From contig CAYMAX010000036.1 in assembly GCA_964388595.1 (NCBI GenBank), positions 1 through 13,510 on the forward strand: a stretch of 13,510 nt of DNA. Direction: 5' to 3'. The notes below the pieces were generated by a model, which saw only the letters and a program-made list of their open reading frames with translations, searched no databases and was not told where the DNA came from. How positions within the stretch are numbered: the first letter of the stretch is position 1; every line of letters begins with the position of its first letter. Of this stretch, positions 1-5,843 are shown piece by piece. This DNA is from CAYMAX01 sp964388595 (GTDB taxonomy: Bacteria > Bacteroidota > Bacteroidia > Bacteroidales > UBA932). A program made the position numbers and the translations under genes.

Positions 1-89
1 TCGAATCCATATCTCATGAGAACTCCGGTCGAGAGAACGTCCATCACTTGTTTTCTTTCGGCATCTCCGAACAATTCATTACCTGGCAT
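1..89 (-). CDS. DegT/DnrJ/EryC1/StrS-family aminotransferase, N-terminal fragment
   Basis: Only the first 29 codons are present; the gene runs off the left edge of the window. The peptide begins MPGNELFGDAERKQVMDVLS and continues TGVLMRYGF. This matches the usual opening of Bacteroidota DegT-type PLP enzymes: a short start, an E-x-F/L-F-G-x-x-E-R-K segment, then a helix leading to a 'TGvLmRYGFD' turn. Members are PLP-dependent aminotransferases or dehydratases acting on nucleotide-linked or free sugars and related ketones. The catalytic lysine and the substrate pocket lie outside the window, so the substrate cannot be given. The start follows the terminator of the upstream lipoprotein gene by only about 20 bases, and no TAnnTTTG promoter is visible between them. 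Expression by read-through is therefore possible. The family call rests on the N-terminal pattern alone. Confidence 0.7.
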   Translation of the reverse strand, partial: MPGNELFGDAERKQVMDVLSTGVLMRYGF

Positions 90-108
90 AACGGATTAAA
101 TTTGGTTC

Positions 109-142
109 TTAAAAATAGAGGACGACTTTGTGGGTCGCCCTC
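109..142 (-). terminator. Rho-independent terminator after the OmpA/TPR lipoprotein gene
   Basis: Read on the minus strand, GAGGGCGAC (142-134) pairs with GTCGTCCTC (126-118) across a 7-base loop. This is a 9-bp GC-rich stem with one G-U pair. It is followed directly by a U-rich stretch, TATTTTTAAG (117-108). The G-U pair is a mismatch (A-C) in the opposite strand, so the structure acts better for minus-strand transcription. It lies 26 bases past the lipoprotein stop codon and about 20 bases before the ATG of the next minus-strand gene, so it can act either as a full stop or as an attenuator. Confidence 0.8.
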
Positions 143-168
143 CGGAATCAATTTAGTATGTAAGAAAC

Positions 169-1824
169 TTAACGAATTTTTGCGAATTCGATATCTGTTT
201 CTGCACGTTTAGCAAGAGCTTCAGATTTCTTAGCTGTCTCAAGAGCACTCTTAGCTTCATCAACTTTGCCCTGACGAGCTTTGATAATAGCTTTGAGATA
301 AGATTTGCAAGGGCAACCTGCATCTCCAACTATCTTCCAAGCACCATCAAGGTTGCCTGTAAGAACATAGGCAAGAGCTTCGTTGTAGCCACCTTCACCA
401 TTGAGTTTGGAAGCTGCATCAGTATATTTGCCATTGAGGATGTCAACTACAGCAAGATTGTATTTAGCTTCTTTAAGAGAAGACTGTTTGAGAGCATTGA
501 CAGCTTCGTTGTTTTTACCATTGCGAAGAGCGATGACACCTAATGTATTGTAATAGTATGCATCTTTAGCATTGACACCATTGATGGCAGTCTGAGCTTC
601 AGCAAGTTTACCAAGTTTGAGATAAGTGACAGCAACATTGACTTTGGCACGTTCGCTGGCATATTTATCGATAGCTTTGGAATAAACTGTGACTTTGATA
701 TTATTGTCTTTAATGAGGGAAGCTGCATGAAGGAGAGCTTCTTCATCAAGAATTTCGATGTTGTCGTTTACAAGAGCAACAAGTTCTTCGTCACTGTAGT
801 TGGTAAAGTCGATGTTGGCGATAAAGCGAGCACGACGCAATTGAGGAAGAATGTCTTTAGCAAGAATGGTGTAAACCTTGGACATATTTCTAATCTCTTT
901 CTCACGAACCTGAGGATCGCTGTACATTTCGAGAACGCGGAGGATGAGATCTTTATCTTCAATGTTGGAATTTTTAACCAATTCCTGGAAACCGTCCCAG
1001 TCTTCGTCGATATGTCTGCTGTCAACTGTAGTCTGAACAGCTACTTTCTTATTGTTGATGTTTTTGTCAAAAGCTTTACCTGCAGTCTCAGCACGTTTGG
1101 CGGAGAGTTTGGCGTTGAAATCTTCTTTGCCTTCAGGTGAAGCATAAGCTACGATCTCGGTGTTCTTAATAGTTCTGCGTTCATCAGCTTTAACCTTTGT
1201 GAGGAAATCCTGGAAAGTCTTAATCTCATCGGTCTTTAACTGTGAAGGACGAACTGTAGCACTGTTGATGAGATAAAGAATCTGAGCTTCGCTTGATTCG
1301 GGGATAACAGCCTGGTAAGCATCAGGTGCATAAGCAAGAGCACCTTCTTTCTTTACAAGCATGTAAGTAGTGTTGACACCGTCAGCTACCTTGAAAGGTT
1401 CTGCATAAGGAATTCTCTTGTCTTTATTGATAACAGTCATGCGAAGTTCGAGATGAGACTGTTCCATTCCTTCTACATAGTCGAAAGTGAGGTCTTTGGA
1501 AAACTCGCCACCGGCAGCAGCAATAGTCTGATAATTATTGGTCATCTTTTCTCCCTGAAGCATAACGGGATCAAGAGCCACTTCACCTCCATTGTAAACC
1601 AATACAGGAATGACTTCTACAATAGCTTTGGGGTGGAAATAGTCCTTAGGGAAGTTAACAGTTACTTTAGCTGAAATCTTGCCTGCAATTGCTTCCAACA
1701 CTGCAGGTTCGCATTTGGGAGCAAGTTTATTGGCTTCTTCTGCCATTTTGGCCGGACTACCGCAAGAAGGGATGATCAATCCTATCATTGCAATAAGGAG
1801 AATTTTTTGAAAAACTTTTTTCAT
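169..1824 (-). CDS. OmpA-like and TPR-containing lipoprotein
   Basis: A 551-residue protein starting at MKKVFQKILL; an in-frame ATG 12 codons upstream gives a non-signal-like extension and lies between the promoter and the better start. Residues 1-20 are a lipoprotein signal peptide ending ...IIPSC, with lipidated Cys21 followed by Gly. Residues about 45-160 look beta-rich. Residues about 180-335 resemble an OmpA C-terminal (peptidoglycan-binding-like) domain: IVAYASPEG (224-232) then N-x-x-L-S-x-x-R-A-x-x-A (237-248) is the characteristic strand-loop-helix pattern. Residues about 365-545 are helical repeats of TPR type (for example AVTYLKLGKLAEA and LGVIALRNGKNNEA). The likely role is a lipoprotein tying the outer membrane to the cell wall or scaffolding a complex; this is inference. 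It resembles the OmpA/TPR architectures of Bacteroidota, but no specific name can be assigned. It has its own promoter and terminator and is divergent from the sigma-54 activator. Confidence 0.85.
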   Translation of the reverse strand: MKKVFQKILLIAMIGLIIPSCGSPAKMAEEANKLAPKCEPAVLEAIAGKISAKVTVNFPKDYFHPKAIVEVIPVLVYNGGEVALDPVMLQGEKMTNNYQTIAAAGGEFSKDLTFDYVEGMEQSHLELRMTVINKDKRIPYAEPFKVADGVNTTYMLVKKEGALAYAPDAYQAVIPESSEAQILYLINSATVRPSQLKTDEIKTFQDFLTKVKADERRTIKNTEIVAYASPEGKEDFNAKLSAKRAETAGKAFDKNINNKKVAVQTTVDSRHIDEDWDGFQELVKNSNIEDKDLILRVLEMYSDPQVREKEIRNMSKVYTILAKDILPQLRRARFIANIDFTNYSDEELVALVNDNIEILDEEALLHAASLIKDNNIKVTVYSKAIDKYASERAKVNVAVTYLKLGKLAEAQTAINGVNAKDAYYYNTLGVIALRNGKNNEAVNALKQSSLKEAKYNLAVVDILNGKYTDAASKLNGEGGYNEALAYVLTGNLDGAWKIVGDAGCPCKSYLKAIIKARQGKVDEAKSALETAKKSEALAKRAETDIEFAKIR

Positions 1825-1878
1825 TGTAATACGTATTTGTTTTGAATAAAAAATAATCACGGAAGTTTATAGCAACTG

Positions 1879-1910
1879 CAAATATAACAATTATTCTAAA
1901 GAATAGTAAA
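1879..1910 (-). promoter_or_regulatory. Bacteroidota-type promoter for the OmpA/TPR lipoprotein
   Basis: On the minus strand, TATATTTG (1886-1879) is a perfect TAnnTTTG -7 element. A TTTA (1910-1907) sits 20 bases upstream, where the -33 TTTG is expected, with three of four bases matching. The transcript should start near 1872, leaving an untranslated leader of about 48 bases before the ATG at 1824. The element positions fit the established primary-sigma promoter of Bacteroidota; the start point is inferred. Confidence 0.65.
1892..1905. promoter_or_regulatory. Palindrome between the two divergent promoters, candidate operator
   Basis: TATTCT-AA-AGAATA is a perfect 6+6 inverted repeat with a 2-base centre. 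It lies in the -33/-7 spacer of the minus-strand lipoprotein promoter and over the expected -33 position of the plus-strand promoter. A protein bound here would block both. The region is AT-rich, so chance cannot be excluded, but the placement is suggestive. Confidence 0.4.
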
Positions 1911-1916
1911 AATTTT

Positions 1917-1924
1917 TAACTTTG
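1917..1924 (+). promoter_or_regulatory. Promoter (-7 element) of the sigma-54 activator/lptE/secG operon
   Basis: TAACTTTG is a perfect TAnnTTTG -7 element. The -33 region, about 20 bases upstream (around 1893-1897), is poor. The last G lies 7 bases before the ATG at 1931, so transcription would begin at or within a few bases of the start codon, giving a leaderless or almost leaderless mRNA. If the mRNA is in fact longer, this element is not the promoter used. Confidence 0.5.
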
Positions 1925-1930
1925 CGCAGT

Positions 1931-3127
1931 ATGGATTTAAGAGAGGTTAAAAACAGATTTGGCATTATCGGAGATGACGCTCGTCTGAATAGTGCTTTGG
2001 ATACTGCTATCCAGATAGCAGGCACAGACCTTTCGGTCCTTATCACCGGAGAGAGCGGTGTGGGGAAAGAGGTGATACCGCAGATAATTCATTCATACAG
2101 CCCTCGCAAACATAACAATTATGTAGCCATCAACTGTGGTGCCATTCCCGAAGGGACCATCGATTCTGAATTGTTTGGCCACGAAAAAGGTTCCTTTACC
2201 GGAGCCAATGAAGCCCGCAAAGGGTACTTCGAAGTTGCCAACGGAGGTACAATATTTCTTGACGAAGTCGGGGAGTTGCCGCTTTCCACACAAGTACGAT
2301 TATTGAGAGTGCTCGAAAGCGGAGAATTTATGAGGGTAGGTTCATCGAAAGCCCAGAAGACAGATGTCAGAGTGATAGCTGCTTCCAATATAAACTTCCT
2401 TCACGCCATCAACCTTGGCAAATTTAGGGAAGACCTCTACTACAGGCTCAATGCAGTGCCGATTTTCGTACCTCCTTTGCGAGAGCGAATGGAAGACATT
2501 CATCTCCTTTTCATGAAGTTTGCTCTCGACTTCGCTGACAAATATAAAATGCCTGCCATCAGGCTTACCCCGGATGCGAGAGTACTCCTGGAGTCTTATC
2601 GCTGGCCGGGTAATGTTCGTCAGTTGAAGAACGTTGCAGAACAAATGTCTGTATTGGAGCAAAATAGGTCCATCTCATCGGACACACTCAAAAAATACCT
2701 CCCTACTGATGGACCCAATACCCTTCCAGTGAGGAAAAGTGATATTTCATCCACAGGAGGAGACGGACTTACCGACCGTGATATTATTTTTAAAATATTA
2801 TTTCAGCTCCGGCGGGAAGTGGACGAACTTAAAGCTGCAAGTAAAGGTTCGCCACAGCCTCAGGGCACTATTAATAAAGAATTTCAAGATTCTATCACCG
2901 ACACCTCTTCAGAATATGTGGTACCTCCGATAGAACAAGAGGAAGAGCCACATCAGGAGACCAATCTTTCCATACAGGATGTCAATGCCGAACTTATTAA
3001 AAAGGCACTAAGCAAGCACGAAGGGAAGAGAAAAGCGGCTGCGGAAGAGCTTGGTATCTCCGAGAGAACTCTATACAGGAAGATAAAAGAACTTAACATT
3101 GATGAGAAAGCTGACAATGAAGAATAG
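1931..3127 (+). CDS. Sigma-54-dependent transcriptional activator (AAA+ and Fis HTH, no sensor domain)
   Basis: This 398-residue bacterial enhancer-binding protein starts almost directly with the AAA+ domain and has no receiver, PAS or GAF domain. Visible motifs are Walker A GESGVGKE (40-47), the sigma-54 contact loop GSFTGA (87-92, the GAFTGA motif with Ser for Ala), Walker B GTIFLDE (106-112), FREDLYYRL (165-173) and WPGNVRQL (225-232). A variable acidic linker (about 260-350) leads to a Fis-type helix-turn-helix at about 362-390 (KAAAEELGISERTLYRKIKE). It hydrolyses ATP to open promoters bound by sigma-54 RNA polymerase. Lacking an input domain, it may be constitutively active or controlled by its level or a partner. 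The ATG at 1931 is chosen over an in-frame TTG at 1922, which lies inside the -7 element. The stop overlaps the lptE start by 11 bases, so the activator is the first gene of an envelope operon. Its targets are unknown, and no -24/-12 site was seen by eye in this window. Confidence 0.93.
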   Translation: MDLREVKNRFGIIGDDARLNSALDTAIQIAGTDLSVLITGESGVGKEVIPQIIHSYSPRKHNNYVAINCGAIPEGTIDSELFGHEKGSFTGANEARKGYFEVANGGTIFLDEVGELPLSTQVRLLRVLESGEFMRVGSSKAQKTDVRVIAASNINFLHAINLGKFREDLYYRLNAVPIFVPPLRERMEDIHLLFMKFALDFADKYKMPAIRLTPDARVLLESYRWPGNVRQLKNVAEQMSVLEQNRSISSDTLKKYLPTDGPNTLPVRKSDISSTGGDGLTDRDIIFKILFQLRREVDELKAASKGSPQPQGTINKEFQDSITDTSSEYVVPPIEQEEEPHQETNLSIQDVNAELIKKALSKHEGKRKAAAEELGISERTLYRKIKELNIDEKADNEE

Positions 3128-3617
3128 ATTTTTCATAGTTGTTCTGTGTTCCATACTGGTCAGTGGTTGTGGGATATACTCTTTTTCGGGTACATCCATC
3201 AAACCCGATGTCAAGAGTTGTGCTGTGGAATACTTTGAGAACAGAGCCTTGAAGATTAACCCTTCATTAAGCAACTCTCTCACTGAAGCCCTCATTGATA
3301 AATATAGAAAACTCACGAAGCTTGATATGGTGACCGAACTCGGAGACCTCAATGTCTCAGGAGTAATCACTTCATACGACACCAGACCCATCGCCATCAC
3401 TGCTCAGGAGGTTGCTGCGAAAAACAGGTTGACGATAGCGGTTAAGGTGACTTTCACTAACAGATTGCACCCTGAAGAAGATTTTGAAAAATCATTTTCA
3501 GGTTATGCAGACTATGACTCTACCCAGTCGCTTGATTCGGTGGAAGCTTCTTTGTGCGACGAGATTATCAATATATTGGTTGAAGATATTTTTAACGCCA
3601 CAGTAGCCAATTGGTAA
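3117..3617 (+). CDS. lptE: LptE-family LPS-assembly lipoprotein
   Basis: A 166-residue lipoprotein. The signal peptide ends LVSGC, with lipidated Cys18 followed by GIYSFSGTSI, the typical mature N-terminus of Bacteroidota LptE. The rest is an alpha/beta fold with SLTEALIDKYRKLTKLDMV as the central helix, then a strand beginning LNVSGVITSYD. LptE plugs the LptD barrel in the outer membrane and helps place lipopolysaccharide on the cell surface. The ATG at 3117 is chosen because it gives a proper signal peptide; an in-frame ATG at 3099 adds six residues. It overlaps the end of the sigma-54 activator gene by 11 bases, and the TPR gene starts 5 bases after its stop, so the genes are probably translationally coupled. 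Confidence 0.88.
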   Translation: MKNRFFIVVLCSILVSGCGIYSFSGTSIKPDVKSCAVEYFENRALKINPSLSNSLTEALIDKYRKLTKLDMVTELGDLNVSGVITSYDTRPIAITAQEVAAKNRLTIAVKVTFTNRLHPEEDFEKSFSGYADYDSTQSLDSVEASLCDEIINILVEDIFNATVANW

Positions 3618-3622
3618 GAGAT

Positions 3623-4411
3623 ATGATAACGACTACTCAAGAATTATCAACACTTTCGCTGCCCGAACTCGATAACGTTCTGAAAAAGTATCCGTGGTTC
3701 TCGCTGGCACGTAAGGAGTTATTCCTCAGGATGACTTCTATGGGTGAAGAGTATCGGGTAGAGGGGTTAAAGAGAGCCGCTGTGTATGTCTTTTCTAGAG
3801 AAGGTCTGCTCAAAGAGAGTAAGATGCTTATCCAGGAACAAAATGAGAAGGAGAAAGAGGGTAATACCACCATCGAACCGCTGTATAAGGACTTTGTCAT
3901 AGATAGTACTCCTGACAATGGGGTGGTAGAGTTCAAAGACGTACCCATTCAGAGCGATGTTCAGGAAGTGGTCAGTGGCGCTCAGCCTTTTTCCCTCGAT
4001 GAGGATAATACGGCAGACGAGTCCTATCCGATAGAGGAGAAGGTAATTTACAATGTCGAAGAGACCCCTATAGAGGAAACGACAACCATACCAAAGGAGA
4101 GCGAGGCTCCGCGCAGGGAGATTCATGTAGTCGGAGGAGATTATTTTTCAAGAGAAGACCTCGAGTCGCTTCAAGACGACGGGCTCTCCACTTTGGAAAG
4201 ATTCAATACTCTTTCCTGTGATAAAAACAGTGATGACATAGCCATCGACTTTTCTGATGAAGACTATTATACAGAGACACTTGCCAAGGTCTATGCAGAG
4301 CAGGGGTTCTATAAGAAAGCGATAGAGGTTTATTCTAAACTAATTTTGCTATATCCGGAAAAAAGTACTTACTTTGCAGCCCTCATTGAAGAATTAAAGA
4401 AATATTTATAG
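3623..4411 (+). CDS. Acidic cytoplasmic protein with C-terminal TPR
   Basis: A 262-residue protein with no signal peptide or membrane segment. Residues 1-70 are helical and contain the motif KKYPWFSLAR (21-30). Residues about 75-210 are acidic, low in complexity and probably disordered. Residues about 214-250 form a TPR-like helical pair (ETLAKVYAEQGFYKKAIEVY). The ATG at 3623 is used; an in-frame TTG at 3611 overlaps lptE. It sits between lptE and secG with gaps of 5 and 3 bases. The lptE / TPR / secG order is one I recognise from Bacteroidales genomes, where this gene is annotated only as a TPR or hypothetical protein. A role as an adaptor for envelope biogenesis is a guess from position only. 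Confidence 0.75.
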   Translation: MITTTQELSTLSLPELDNVLKKYPWFSLARKELFLRMTSMGEEYRVEGLKRAAVYVFSREGLLKESKMLIQEQNEKEKEGNTTIEPLYKDFVIDSTPDNGVVEFKDVPIQSDVQEVVSGAQPFSLDEDNTADESYPIEEKVIYNVEETPIEETTTIPKESEAPRREIHVVGGDYFSREDLESLQDDGLSTLERFNTLSCDKNSDDIAIDFSDEDYYTETLAKVYAEQGFYKKAIEVYSKLILLYPEKSTYFAALIEELKKYL

Positions 4412-4414
4412 TAT

Positions 4415-4744
4415 ATGTACACAGCGATTTCTATTTTAATTATAATTGCAAGCATCCTTTTGACCATTGTGGTTCTGGTCCAGAATTCCAAAGGTGGCGG
4501 ATTGGCAGCTAATTTTGCTTCAGGCAATCAGACTTTCGGAGTTCGTCAGACTGCAGATTTTCTTGAGAAAACCACTTGGATTCTCGCCCTTACGATTATT
4601 GTTTTATGCGTTTTGGCTACTGCCTTTATCTCCACAGGGAAGGGCAAAAATAATTCCATTCAAGATAGAATAGAACAAAGTGCTCCCGCTCAAGGTCAGC
4701 CCGATTTCCCTTCTCTTCCTATAGAAGAACAGCCTGTTGAGTAA
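4415..4744 (+). CDS. secG: Preprotein translocase subunit SecG
   Basis: A 109-residue protein with two transmembrane helices (about 3-23 and 52-72) joined by the SecG signature loop VQNSKGGGLAANFASGNQTF (22-41). SecG is the auxiliary subunit of the SecYEG channel and promotes SecA-driven export across the inner membrane. The C-terminal 35 residues after the second helix are polar and proline-rich. It starts 3 bases after the TPR gene and is the last gene of the operon, followed about 30 bases later by a strong terminator. Confidence 0.93.
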   Translation: MYTAISILIIIASILLTIVVLVQNSKGGGLAANFASGNQTFGVRQTADFLEKTTWILALTIIVLCVLATAFISTGKGKNNSIQDRIEQSAPAQGQPDFPSLPIEEQPVE

Positions 4745-4774
4745 ATTTAATTGAAAATTTTCTTACTGAATATC

Positions 4775-4806
4775 AGCTCGTTATGAAAATAACGAGCTTT
4801 TTTATT
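4775..4806 (+). terminator. Rho-independent terminator after secG
   Basis: AGCTCGTTAT (4775-4784) pairs perfectly with ATAACGAGCT (4789-4798) around a GAAA tetraloop. It is followed by a run of T (4798-4803) and ATT. The 10-bp perfect stem, stable GNRA loop and U-tract make this the clearest terminator in the window. It separates the secG operon from the PspC/PadR operon. Confidence 0.93.
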
Positions 4807-4833
4807 AAAAACAATAATACTTTGTGATACAAG

Positions 4834-4888
4834 GTACTATTATTTTTACATATATTTGCAGTGCCAAATTATTGGCAAAGAATAGTAC
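4834..4888. repeat. Inverted repeats around the PspC operon promoter, candidate operators
   Basis: Two sets of inverted repeats overlap. TGCCAA-ATTA-TTGGCA (4862-4877) is a perfect 6+6 palindrome at the expected transcription start. GTACTATT (4834-4841) and AATAGTAC (4881-4888) are exact inverted copies flanking the -7 element. The operon encodes a PadR repressor, and that family commonly represses its own operon from dyad operators, so one of these is a plausible site. The TGCCAA dyad could alternatively form a short hairpin at the mRNA 5' end. The usual PadR ATGT-N8-ACAT motif was not found. Confidence 0.4.
4851..4858 (+). promoter_or_regulatory. Promoter (-7 element) of the PspC/PadR/PspC operon
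   Basis: TATATTTG is a perfect TAnnTTTG -7 element. A TTTG occurs at 4821-4824 but the spacing of 26 bases is longer than usual, and the expected -33 position (about 4827-4830) matches poorly, so the promoter may be weak or regulated. A start near 4863 would leave a leader of about 60 bases that begins with a palindrome. Confidence 0.5.
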
Positions 4889-4922
4889 TAAAATTTATAA
4901 ACAACTTAAATAAATTACTAAA

Positions 4923-5483
4923 ATGAAAAAAGTCTTAAATGTTGGAATTGGCGGAAGAAGTTTTACCATCGATGATGATGCATATCAGAGGTTAGATTCG
5001 TACCTCGAACATTTCCGCCGCAAAACTTCAATGGGTTATCAGACCAAAGAAGTAATGGACGATTTGGAGATGAGGATAGCAGAGCTATTTACAGACGCCC
5101 TTTCCTCCAAACAAGAGGTCGTCAATCTCGCCCTGGTCAATAAAGTCATTGCCCAGCTCGGGATGCCTGATGGTACTGCCGAAGAGGGAAGTTACAATTA
5201 TTATGACCCATCCGGTGCCTCTTATAAAAAGCCCGACAAAAAACTCTTCAGAGATCCCGATAATAAAGTTATCGGCGGTGTCTGCGGTGGTCTCGCTGCA
5301 TATTTTGATATGGATGTCACTATTTTGAGAATTCTCTTCGCTGTGGCATTATTCTGCGGTTCACTTGGATTTTGGGCATATATCATATTTTGGATTATAG
5401 CTCCTCTTGCCAAGACAGCTGCCAATAAATGTGAGATGAGAGGGCTGCCAGTCACAGCTGAAAACATGCGTAAATTTGCTTAA
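4923..5483 (+). CDS. Small PspC-domain membrane protein
   Basis: A 186-residue protein. Residues 1-85 form a soluble N-terminal domain (KKVLNVGIGGRSFTIDDDAY at 2-21, then EVMDDLEMRIAELF at 43-56) that is shared with the larger PspC protein downstream. Residues about 107-162 are a PspC domain: KLFRDPDNKVIGGVCGGLAA (107-126), a D-x-D-x-x-x-x-R segment, then a hydrophobic hairpin from about 134 to 161. The tail ends KCEMRGLPVTAENM. PspC proteins are inner-membrane components or relatives of the phage-shock response. In Bacteroidota they are typically encoded next to a PadR regulator, and their partners are not well defined. It is the first gene of the operon, with padR 14 bases downstream. Confidence 0.88.
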   Translation: MKKVLNVGIGGRSFTIDDDAYQRLDSYLEHFRRKTSMGYQTKEVMDDLEMRIAELFTDALSSKQEVVNLALVNKVIAQLGMPDGTAEEGSYNYYDPSGASYKKPDKKLFRDPDNKVIGGVCGGLAAYFDMDVTILRILFAVALFCGSLGFWAYIIFWIIAPLAKTAANKCEMRGLPVTAENMRKFA

Positions 5484-5485
5484 TT

Positions 5486-5493
5486 AAGGAGGT
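5486..5493 (+). promoter_or_regulatory. Full-consensus Shine-Dalgarno before padR
   Basis: AAGGAGGT lies 4 bases before the padR ATG (5498), complementary to the usual 3' end of 16S rRNA. No other start in this window has anything comparable. In Bacteroidota such sites are rare because the anti-Shine-Dalgarno is largely sequestered on the ribosome. It may therefore mark special translational control of the repressor rather than simple strong initiation. Confidence 0.75.
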
Positions 5494-5497
5494 TAAT

Positions 5498-5836
5498 ATG
5501 GAAATAATTAATAATAATGCAGATAATATAAAATCTCAGATGAGAAAAGGAGTATTGGAATATTGTATCCTCAGTATTCTCAAAAAAGAGGACTCCTATG
5601 CTTCATCTATTATATCTGAGCTTAAAAATGCCAATATGATAGTAGTCGAAGGGACCCTTTATCCCCTTCTTATAAGAGAGAAAAATCAGGGATTGCTAAG
5701 TTACCGTTGGGAGGAATCTCCTCAGGGTCCTCCGAGAAAGTACTACTCCATCACCGAAAAAGGTCGTGAATCACTCACTGAGATGGATGCAGCATGGCAA
5801 GAAATAGTGGACACTATAAACATCATTAAAAAGTAG
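5498..5836 (+). CDS. PadR-family transcriptional regulator
   Basis: A 112-residue winged-helix protein. Residues 16-40 are the first helices (KGVLEYCILSILKKEDSYAS). TLYPLLIREKNQGLL is the recognition-helix region, and GPPRKYYSITEKG is the wing signature that defines the PadR family. The C-terminal helix (about 88-112) is the dimerisation helix; its short length puts it in the small PadR-s2-like class. These proteins bind dyad operators as dimers and usually repress their own operon. The likely target here is the PspC operon, whose promoter is surrounded by inverted repeats. Sandwiched between two PspC genes with gaps of 14 and 7 bases, it is clearly co-transcribed. Whether it senses a ligand or membrane stress cannot be told. 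Confidence 0.93.
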   Translation: MEIINNNADNIKSQMRKGVLEYCILSILKKEDSYASSIISELKNANMIVVEGTLYPLLIREKNQGLLSYRWEESPQGPPRKYYSITEKGRESLTEMDAAWQEIVDTINIIKK

Positions 5837-5843
5837 AAGAGAT

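Noticed and set aside
727..1140. Open frame of 137 codons on the plus strand opposite the OmpA/TPR lipoprotein gene
   Set aside because: It lies wholly antisense to a well-supported gene, has no promoter or start signal and encodes nothing recognisable; it is a shadow of the other strand.
2342..2662. Minus-strand frame of 106 codons inside the sigma-54 activator gene
   Set aside because: Antisense to conserved AAA+ motifs, no family features, no promoter; a shadow frame.
4499..4524. Possible sigma-54 site TTGGCAG...TTTTGC inside secG
   Set aside because: Spacing between GG and GC is off by one and it lies within the coding sequence with no gene start after it.
4848..4880. Possible sigma-54 (-24/-12) promoter on the minus strand around TTGGCACTGCAA
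   Set aside because: The GG and GC dinucleotides are only about 6 bases apart instead of the required 12, and no minus-strand gene starts downstream.
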